Source: Yoonia sp035117555 (GTDB taxonomy: Bacteria > Pseudomonadota > Alphaproteobacteria > Rhodobacterales > Rhodobacteraceae). From it: a DNA stretch of 64,000 nt. The stretch spans positions 62,001 to 126,000 of the forward strand of contig NZ_JAYKPK010000003.1 in assembly GCF_035117555.1 (NCBI RefSeq), given 5' to 3'. Every line of letters starts with the position of its first letter. Position 1 is the stretch's first letter. This document shows positions 58,185-64,000 of this stretch, in pieces. The notes under the pieces were generated by a model that saw only the letters and a program-made list of their open reading frames with translations, was not told the origin of the DNA and did not search any database. The position numbers and the translations under genes were made by a program.

Positions 58185-59050
58185 CCAGCAGTGACGACAT
58201 CGACGATAGCGCGGCCCCGTTGATCGAACATCTGGCGGAATTGCGCAGCAGGCTGATCTGGTCGGTGCTGGCATTCATCGTCGGCATGGTGATCTGCTTT
58301 TTCATCTGGAACCCGCTGTTCAATTTCCTGACACTGCCTTTGTGTGATGCGCTGGCCGCACGCAACCAAGCGTGCGATCTGCAATTCATTGCATTGGAAG
58401 AGGGTTTCTTCGTCGCCATCTCGATCTCGCTTTTGGGCGGGCTGATCCTGGGGTTTCCAATCATTTCCTACCAGATGTGGCGCTTCGTGGCGCCGGGCCT
58501 GTACAAAAGCGAACAGGGGGCGTTTCTGCCCTTCCTTGTTGCATCGCCCTTCATGTTTTTTCTCGGCGCGGCCTTTGCCTATTACGTGATCACGCCGCTG
58601 GCTTTCGGCTTTTTCCTTGAATTCCAGCAGCCCGGCACGGTGATGACTGGCACCGATGGCAGCACGCAGGCGGCAGGGATCCTGTTTCAGGGCTCTGCCA
58701 AGGCCTATCTGAACCTGACGATAAAATTCATCGTGGCATTCGGCCTGTGTTTCCAATTGCCGGTTCTGTTGACGCTGATGGGCAAGGCGGGGCTTGTGTC
58801 CGCCCGTGGTCTACGCGCCACGCGGAAATATGCGGTGGTAGGCATCCTGATCGTCGCGGCCATTGCCACACCGCCGGATGTGATCTCGCAAGTGATCCTG
58901 TTTGTTGTGGTTTACGGCCTTTACGAAATCTCGATCCAGCTGGTCGCCCGTGTCGAACGCAAGCGCGAGGCCAAGCTGCGCGCCGAAGGTCTGTGGGATG
59001 ATGATCTGCATGGTGACGGCGCATTGGACGACATAGAGCCGAAAGCATGA
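58181..59050 (+). CDS. tatC: Sec-independent protein translocase TatC
   Basis: 289 residues, six membrane helices. HLAELRSRLIWSVLAF at the N-terminus (the HLxELR motif with conserved Glu), FFLPFLVASPFMFFLGAAFAYYVI and the C-terminal ATPPDVISQVILFVVVYGLYEIS are diagnostic. Acts as receptor of the twin-arginine pathway. Overlaps the following ATPase gene by 4 bases. Confidence 0.95.
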   Translation: MTSSDDIDDSAAPLIEHLAELRSRLIWSVLAFIVGMVICFFIWNPLFNFLTLPLCDALAARNQACDLQFIALEEGFFVAISISLLGGLILGFPIISYQMWRFVAPGLYKSEQGAFLPFLVASPFMFFLGAAFAYYVITPLAFGFFLEFQQPGTVMTGTDGSTQAAGILFQGSAKAYLNLTIKFIVAFGLCFQLPVLLTLMGKAGLVSARGLRATRKYAVVGILIVAAIATPPDVISQVILFVVVYGLYEISIQLVARVERKREAKLRAEGLWDDDLHGDGALDDIEPKA

Positions 59051-59889
59051 CCAGCAAAGTGCTGAAACGGATCGCCGAGGCGTTGGAGCGCATGCATCCC
59101 GCGCCCGGCAAAGTGCCTGATTTCAGCAAGGCTGCGGCCTTTGTCTGGCACACGCAGCCAGACAGGCTCGAACCGGTCGCAAAGATCAACCGGATTGATG
59201 TGTCATTGCTGGTCGGCGTGAACCGGTCGCGTGACACGCTGATGGAAAACACGGCGCGTTTCGCCGCTGGCATGCCTGCGAATAACGCTCTCCTCTGGGG
59301 CGCGCGCGGGATGGGAAAATCCAGCCTTGTCAAAGCGATCCACGGTGCTTTGCAGGCTGAACATCCCACGTTGAAGCTGGTCGAGGTCCAGCGCGAAGAC
59401 CTGCCCAGCATCAACCGCTGTCTGAACCTGCTGCGCGCCTCTGACGCGCGGTTCATCCTGTTTTGCGATGACCTGTCCTTTGGCCATGATGATGCGCATT
59501 ACAAATCACTCAAGGCCGTCCTGGATGGCGGGATCGAAGGGCGGCCCGACAATGTCGTGCTTTATGCCACCTCGAACCGGCGGCACCTGATGCCGCGCGA
59601 TATGATCGAGAATGAGCGGTCCACCGCGATTTCCCCATCCGAGGCGGTGGAAGAGAAAGTGTCGCTGTCCGACCGTTTCGGTCTTTGGCTCGGGTTCCAC
59701 CCTTGCACGCAGGATGAATATCTGGCGATGATCCGCGGCTATTGCGATGCTTATGGCGTCACTATTGACGATGCCACATTGCGGGCCGAGGCAATTGAAT
59801 GGCAGGCCACGCGCGGCAGCCGGTCTGGCCGTGTCGCCTGGCAATATTTCACCGATCTGGCCGGGCGGCAGGGCATCCGCCTGCCGTAA
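59047..59889 (+). CDS. DUF815-family AAA ATPase
   Basis: 280 residues. Walker A GARGMGKSS (about residues 80-88), Walker B FILFCDDLSF (about 137-146), and YATSNRRHLMPRDM with the arginine-finger-like RRHL. DUF815 proteins are commonly linked to tatC in alphaproteobacteria but their role is not well defined; the 4-base overlap here supports co-translation. No membrane segment. Confidence 0.85.
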   Translation: MTSKVLKRIAEALERMHPAPGKVPDFSKAAAFVWHTQPDRLEPVAKINRIDVSLLVGVNRSRDTLMENTARFAAGMPANNALLWGARGMGKSSLVKAIHGALQAEHPTLKLVEVQREDLPSINRCLNLLRASDARFILFCDDLSFGHDDAHYKSLKAVLDGGIEGRPDNVVLYATSNRRHLMPRDMIENERSTAISPSEAVEEKVSLSDRFGLWLGFHPCTQDEYLAMIRGYCDAYGVTIDDATLRAEAIEWQATRGSRSGRVAWQYFTDLAGRQGIRLP

Positions 59890-59892
59890 GCC

Positions 59893-61092
59893 TTAGGGCA
59901 GGTAATCCGCCGGATCGACGCTTTGCAGCCCGCGCCGCACTTCGAAATGCAGGAAGCTTGGGTTGCCGGCGCGCACCTTGCCGATGGTCTGACCACGGGT
60001 GACGCTGGCATCTTTCTGCACTGTCAGATTATCCATCTGGGTATAAACAGTCAAAAGCCCATCGGCATGGCGGACCACGACGATGGAGCCGCCTGACGTA
60101 TCAGTGGTCACAGCCGCGACGGTCCCCGCATCGGCGGCTCGGACATCTGTGCCAGCCGGGACGCCGAAATCCACACCTTCATTGCTGCCCGCCGCATAGG
60201 CGCGGATGATGCTGCCTTGGACAGGGGCCGCCAGACGGCTGCTGCTTGCGGCGGGTGGCGGCGGTGCAGGGGTGCCGATATCCGGCGCTGCCGGAGCCGC
60301 CGCGGGCGCCGCTGTGCTTGGCGCTGGCAACGGGGTCGAGGCGCTTGGGGGCGTGGGCGTCGGTGATCCTGCACCGGGGGCCGGCACCGGCGCTGGAGCG
60401 GCGGGCCGTGTCGCGCCGCCGCGCGGGATCAGCAGGAACTGGCCTTCGCGGATTGAAAATTCAGAGTTCAACCCGTTCCATTCAGCAATCGAGGTCACTG
60501 GCACATCATAGAGCCGCGCAATGGAAAATGCGGTCTCACCCCGTCCGACCTGATGGCGGATGGGTTCGCTCCCTGCCGGCGCTGAAGTCGGTGTCGGTGC
60601 CCCTACGGGGGCTGCCGCGCCAGAGGCTGGGGCCAAAGGTGTTGCTGTGATTGGCCCACCGGCGGCATCCGCCCGATCAAGGGCCGAGGTTGCCACGGCG
60701 GTCACGTCAAAGGGCTGCAACGCGCCTGCCCCTGCGCTAGCCGCCGGTTCCCCGACACGGCCGGGCAGGGCAATAATTTCATCACGGCGCAGCAGCGCGT
60801 CGACTTCAACGCCGTTGTAAAGTGCCAGCTCATTGGCATCGAGCCCCAGCCGCGCGGCAATGCTGCGGATGGTATCGTCTGGCTGTGCGACGACGACCTG
60901 ATAGGTTGGGTAAGAGATGACACCACGTTCATCCGGACGCGGGCGGTCGGACACTTGCTGCACGGCGCTGGCCGTGCTGAACCCGTTGCCAAGGTCGCGC
61001 ATATCCGCATCCATCCCTGCACAGGCAGACAGCGCTGTTGCTGCGACGCCGGTCAGCAGCAGGGTCCTGATGGTGTTCTGCGCGTGGGTCAT
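59893..61092 (-). CDS. LysM/M23 peptidase-family lipoprotein (NlpD-like)
   Basis: 399 residues. A lipobox-like signal (VAATALSACAG) is followed by two LysM-like units (residues about 62-110 YQVVVAQPDDTIRSIAARLG; about 180-225 HQVGRGETAFSIARLYDVP), a Pro/Ala-rich linker and an M23 domain (residues about 290-399). The M23 zinc site is incomplete: it has FGVPAGTDVRAADAG and FLHFEVRRG (HxH reduced to a single His). It is therefore likely an amidase activator rather than a peptidase. Adjacent to pcm and surE, the common order. Confidence 0.85.
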   Translation of the reverse strand: MTHAQNTIRTLLLTGVAATALSACAGMDADMRDLGNGFSTASAVQQVSDRPRPDERGVISYPTYQVVVAQPDDTIRSIAARLGLDANELALYNGVEVDALLRRDEIIALPGRVGEPAASAGAGALQPFDVTAVATSALDRADAAGGPITATPLAPASGAAAPVGAPTPTSAPAGSEPIRHQVGRGETAFSIARLYDVPVTSIAEWNGLNSEFSIREGQFLLIPRGGATRPAAPAPVPAPGAGSPTPTPPSASTPLPAPSTAAPAAAPAAPDIGTPAPPPPAASSSRLAAPVQGSIIRAYAAGSNEGVDFGVPAGTDVRAADAGTVAAVTTDTSGGSIVVVRHADGLLTVYTQMDNLTVQKDASVTRGQTIGKVRAGNPSFLHFEVRRGLQSVDPADYLP

Positions 61093-61154
61093 CCTACCGC
61101 TCCTTGTGCCGGGTCGCCCCTTGTTGCCGCGGCGATACCGTATTTGGTGTCAGC

Positions 61155-61796
61155 TTACTCTTGCCCGAGCCCTTCAAGCAAGGGCACGAACCTGACTGCC
61201 CGCAATTCGTCATATTCATAGCCAGTGTCAAGCCTTGTCACGCGGATCAGGCTTTGCACGGCATCCGATTGCCCAACCGGCAGCACCATGATCCCGCCCA
61301 CTCGCAATTGCGCCAGCAATGGCCCCGGCGGGTCCTCGGCAGCGGCGGTCAGCAGGATCCGGTCAAACGGAGCCTGATCGGCCAGACCATGGCTGCCATC
61401 AGCGGTGAAGGTGGTGATATTGGCGATCTGCTGCTTGTTAAAGACGGCACGCGCATCCTCGACCAGCCGCCGGTAACGGTCGATGGTGTAGACACGCCGG
61501 GCAAGCTTGCTCAGGATCGCGGCCTGATAGCCGGATCCGGTGCCAATCTCCAACACCTTGTCGCGCGTGCTGATCTGCAGGGCCTGCGTCATCAGCCCAA
61601 CGACAGAGGGTTGGGAAATCGTCTGCCCACAGGCAATGGGTAGCGGCATATCCTCATAAGCGCGTTCAGCGAAGATACCGCGCACGAAATCGGCGCGGTC
61701 GACCTGTTCCATCGCAGTCAGCACGCGGGCGTCGGTGACGCCTTTGCTGCGCAAGGTGTAGAGGAATTGCATCTTGGTCGCCGCGTCAAACGTCAC
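61155..61796 (-). CDS. pcm: Protein-L-isoaspartate O-methyltransferase
   Basis: 213 residues. AdoMet site VLEIGTGSGYQAAILSKLARRVYTID (residues about 84-110), then the GHG-like SHGLADQAPFDRILLTAAAEDPP and the Ser in PIACGQTISQPSVVGLM. Repairs isoaspartyl damage in aged proteins. Overlaps surE by 4 bases. Confidence 0.93.
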   Translation of the reverse strand: MTFDAATKMQFLYTLRSKGVTDARVLTAMEQVDRADFVRGIFAERAYEDMPLPIACGQTISQPSVVGLMTQALQISTRDKVLEIGTGSGYQAAILSKLARRVYTIDRYRRLVEDARAVFNKQQIANITTFTADGSHGLADQAPFDRILLTAAAEDPPGPLLAQLRVGGIMVLPVGQSDAVQSLIRVTRLDTGYEYDELRAVRFVPLLEGLGQE

Positions 61797-62578
61797 TTCA
61801 GCGCCTCTTGCAAGGGATCAAGCATCGCGTGGTCGGTCAGATTGGCGCGCATCGGCGTCACCGAGATATAGCCATCCAGATTGACCGCCGCATCCGATCC
61901 CGGTGCTGTCGCGACATCCTGCTGCCCGCCGCGCATCCACAAAAACCGCCGTCCGCTGGGCGACATCTGCGCTTCGGCCGAAAAATGCGTGCCACGGCGA
62001 AAGCCTTGCGGCGCGGCTGTGGTGCCTTTGACATCAGCGGCGGCGACAGGGGGAAAGTTGACGTTATAGAACAGCCGGTAATCGGCATCATCCCACAGCT
62101 GGCTTTGCAGCAATTTGCGCACGACATCGGCGCCATGTGCCGCTGCGGCCTCGAACGGATCATCAAGCTGGGCATTGCCGGGGCCGAAATATTGCGACAG
62201 GGCGATGGCGGGCAAGCCTTGCAAGGCCGCCTCCATCGCGCCGCCGATAGTCCCGGAATAAAGCGTGTTTTCCGCTGCGTTATTGCCCCGGTTGACACCG
62301 GACAGCACCAGATCGGGGCGGGCATCGATCATCACATCATAGAGCCCCGCAATAACACAATCCGCGGGCGATCCCTCGGCGGCAAAGCGGCGGGGGCCAA
62401 GCTCCGCGATCATTGTGGGATGCGTATAGCTGATGCAATGCCCGACACCCGATTGTTCAAAGGCTGGCGCGACAGTCCAGACTTCACCCGATGGCCCTGC
62501 GATGTCTTCTGCGATTCGCGTCAGGACCTTCAGTCCCGGCGCGTTGATGCCGTCGTCATTGGTGATCAGAATGCGCAT
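61793..62578 (-). CDS. surE: 5'/3'-nucleotidase SurE
   Basis: 261 residues from MRILITNDDGINAPGLK, the family's hallmark N-terminus with the Asp-Asp metal site; SGVNRGNNAAENTLYSGTIGGAMEA adds the Ser/Asn ligands. The ATG at 62578 is preferred over one 24 bases upstream. A stationary-phase phosphatase. Overlaps pcm by 4 bases. Confidence 0.93.
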   Translation of the reverse strand: MRILITNDDGINAPGLKVLTRIAEDIAGPSGEVWTVAPAFEQSGVGHCISYTHPTMIAELGPRRFAAEGSPADCVIAGLYDVMIDARPDLVLSGVNRGNNAAENTLYSGTIGGAMEAALQGLPAIALSQYFGPGNAQLDDPFEAAAAHGADVVRKLLQSQLWDDADYRLFYNVNFPPVAAADVKGTTAAPQGFRRGTHFSAEAQMSPSGRRFLWMRGGQQDVATAPGSDAAVNLDGYISVTPMRANLTDHAMLDPLQEALK

Positions 62579-62696
62579 AACTCGCCCCTTTTGGTTGGCC
62601 AATACCTAGGCGAGGCTGCACGGGGCGGCAAGCCACAGCACCCCCTGCGGACTGGCCTTTTATCGTTTGTGGCTGAAAGGCCCCAAGGGAATGCGG

Positions 62697-63341
62697 TCAG
62701 CGGGAAAGGATTTCGGGCAGCAGGCGGGCGGCCTCACGTGTTGGGTCGATCAATTTGCTGCGGTCTTCGCCGGGGTAGAACCGTGCACGGGTGGCTGTCG
62801 GCATCGGGGCAGGTGTCACAATCTGCACGCGGGGGCCGGTTTTCACCGTTTCGGCCTGCCATGATTGCGCCAATGCGATCTGGGCGGTTTTCGTGGCACC
62901 ATAAGCGCCGAAAAACGGCTGGCCTGCGCGGGGATCGTCAAAGAAAACAGCCTGACCTTCGAGGCCCAGCAAAGGGCTGACATAGGCGATCAGCCGCGCT
63001 GTCGCCTCGACATTGATGGCCATGGATTTGCTCAGATCCTTGGGCCCGATATGGCCCGCTGGGGCCAATGGGGCAGCATGCACCGCCGTATGCAGCCACA
63101 GATCCAGCTTGCCCCAGCGATCAAAAATACCGCGACAGAGTTGCTGCATCGCTGCGTCGACAGTGATATCCATCGGAGCAAGCGTCGCTGAGCCGCCGGC
63201 TGCCTGAATAGCATCGTCAAGCTCTTCAAGTGCGCCCACGGTTTTGGCCACGGCGATGATATGATGGGTAGGGGCCAAAGCGCGGGCCAAAGCCGCACCC
63301 AGACCGCGCGATGCGCCTGTTATCAATGCTATCTGTGTCAT
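62697..63341 (-). CDS. Short-chain dehydrogenase/reductase
   Basis: 214 residues. Rossmann motif ITGASRGLGAALARALA (residues about 6-22), NAG-like stretch replaced by TAVHAAPLAPAG, and the active-site region YGATKTAQIALAQS (Tyr/Lys). The family Ser before Tyr is not obvious. Substrate unknown. No clear operon partner. Confidence 0.82.
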   Translation of the reverse strand: MTQIALITGASRGLGAALARALAPTHHIIAVAKTVGALEELDDAIQAAGGSATLAPMDITVDAAMQQLCRGIFDRWGKLDLWLHTAVHAAPLAPAGHIGPKDLSKSMAINVEATARLIAYVSPLLGLEGQAVFFDDPRAGQPFFGAYGATKTAQIALAQSWQAETVKTGPRVQIVTPAPMPTATRARFYPGEDRSKLIDPTREAARLLPEILSR

Positions 63342-63382
63342 GGCGGCGGTGTCTGACGAACACGCGCCCGCGTCAAGAGGGA

Positions 63383-63646
63383 TCAGTCCCGCGTGGGCAT
63401 CTGCATGGCCAAAGTGACACCATCAGCGCCGGTCAACAACACCTGGGTTTCGCCGATTGCGGTCACCGTGACGCCCAAGGTGCGGGTGCCCGGGACAATC
63501 CGTTCAACCTTGCCATTGGCTCCTCGGATCAGGGCGGCGGGACCTTCAGTGGTGGACATCAGTCCAATCAGGGTGAGACGGTCAAGAGCAAGAACATCAG
63601 CAGTGGTTGCCTGCGCTTGCGCAAGGGAAGGGTCAGGATCGGCCAT
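63383..63646 (-). CDS. Small conserved protein (pilus-assembly/GspC-like)
   Basis: 87 residues. DRLTLIGLMSTTEGPAALIRGANGKVERIVPGTRTLGVTVTAIGETQVLLTGADGVTLAMQMP has the GspC/PilP-like HR pattern: single domain, beta-rich, Gly-containing loops, no membrane part. Function unknown. Independent of its neighbours. Confidence 0.6.
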   Translation of the reverse strand: MADPDPSLAQAQATTADVLALDRLTLIGLMSTTEGPAALIRGANGKVERIVPGTRTLGVTVTAIGETQVLLTGADGVTLAMQMPTRD

Positions 63647-63763
63647 AACAACGCTACTCTTTCAGTTTGGTTCCCCGCGATTTGACAGAAAACCGCACAA
63701 AAAGAAAGCCTGTCGCAGAAATACCCAGTCAGACGGGCCGAAACTCGCCCGTCTCTAAAGCTA

Positions 63764-64000
63764 TTACGCTGCTTCGGTTTTGGTCTGGAAGCCCTGTTCG
63801 ATCATATCCGACGGGGCGACAGGATATTCGCCTGAAAAACATGCATCGCAATAGGCAGGTGCCTTGGGGTCGCGGCCATTCGCCTCGCCCACGGCACGGT
63901 ACAGACCGTCGAGCGAGATGAATTTCAGACTATCCACCCCGATATGCACCCGCATTTCTTCTTCGGTCATGGTCGCGGCGAGCAATTTGTCGCGCTGCGG
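63764..64000 (-). CDS. purF: Amidophosphoribosyltransferase PurF (3' end; continues past the window)
   Basis: The last 78 codons: PQRDKLLAATMTEEEMRVHIGVDSLKFISLDGLYRAVG then DPKAPAYCDACFSGEYPVAPSDM. The closing VDSLKFIS and the CDACFSGEYP segment are hallmarks of PurF. The frame is open at the window end. First step of purine synthesis. Confidence 0.9.
   Translation of the reverse strand, partial: PQRDKLLAATMTEEEMRVHIGVDSLKFISLDGLYRAVGEANGRDPKAPAYCDACFSGEYPVAPSDMIEQGFQTKTEAA

Noticed and set aside
61808..62980. 390-codon plus-strand open frame opposite surE and the SDR gene
   Set aside because: Antisense of well-identified genes; amino-acid composition typical of a shadow frame.
1..64000. 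CRISPR arrays, tRNA or rRNA genes, insertion sequences
   Set aside because: No regularly spaced repeats of CRISPR type, no tRNA cloverleaf noticed, and no transposase-like protein in any frame.

Overview
The window reads as chromosome of an alphaproteobacterium of the order Rhodobacterales (Roseobacter/Rhodobacter type). The flanks are GC-rich, with a Tad pilus gene pair, a tatABC operon followed by a DUF815 ATPase, a surE-pcm-LysM/M23 peptidase cluster and purF. This assignment rests on gene content and protein style; no search was run.

Left flank (1-16.4 kb): the end of a Tad (Flp) pilus locus (tadC, tadG-like), then a divergent Hpt-like protein and single-domain response regulator. A compact ferric-siderophore locus follows: TonB-dependent receptor, periplasmic binding protein, two FecCD permeases, ATPase, then a private ExbB-ExbD-ExbD-TonB energiser, mostly joined by 4-base overlaps. 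Converging on it are a siderophore-interacting reductase and an ABC exporter half-transporter. A secreted two-repeat fasciclin protein closes this side.

Prophage (about 16,468-54,685, roughly 38.2 kb): a lambda-type siphovirus inserted in the 5' end of dusA. The original dusA start survives as a 33-codon fragment on the left. On the right the phage supplies a new start and the first 25 codons, so dusA stays open. From the left the prophage carries a PrtN-like regulator, an AAA ATPase and an unknown protein. A long minus-strand late region follows, listed here from its low-coordinate (promoter-distal) end: lysis (o-spanin, i-spanin, holin, endolysin), a metallophosphoesterase, a tail fibre with an RCC1-like end, tail hub proteins, tape measure, tail chaperones, tail tube, tail terminator, head-tail joining, a beta-propeller protein, decoration proteins, a protease-capsid fusion, portal, gpW, large and small terminase and a ParB-like protein. 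A BsuBI/PstI-type restriction-modification pair sits between capsid and portal. At about 46.1-46.3 kb lies an iteron array flanking an AT-rich core. To its right the plus strand carries replication genes (DUF669-like protein, primase-VapE helicase, RusA), a repressor with a palindromic operator, and the minus-strand integrase next to attR.

Right flank (54.6-64 kb): dusA, a TauE/SafE permease, a WYL-type regulator, tatA-tatB-tatC, DUF815 ATPase, LysM/M23 peptidase, pcm, surE, an SDR oxidoreductase, a small conserved protein and the 3' end of purF.

The least ordinary features are the restriction-modification cassette inside the late operon, a repeated phage promoter plus leader motif (TTGTTGAAAGCAGAGAG) in front of several phage genes, the P4-like iteron origin candidate, and unassigned accessory proteins near attL and in the tail module. 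No tRNA, rRNA or CRISPR array was seen.
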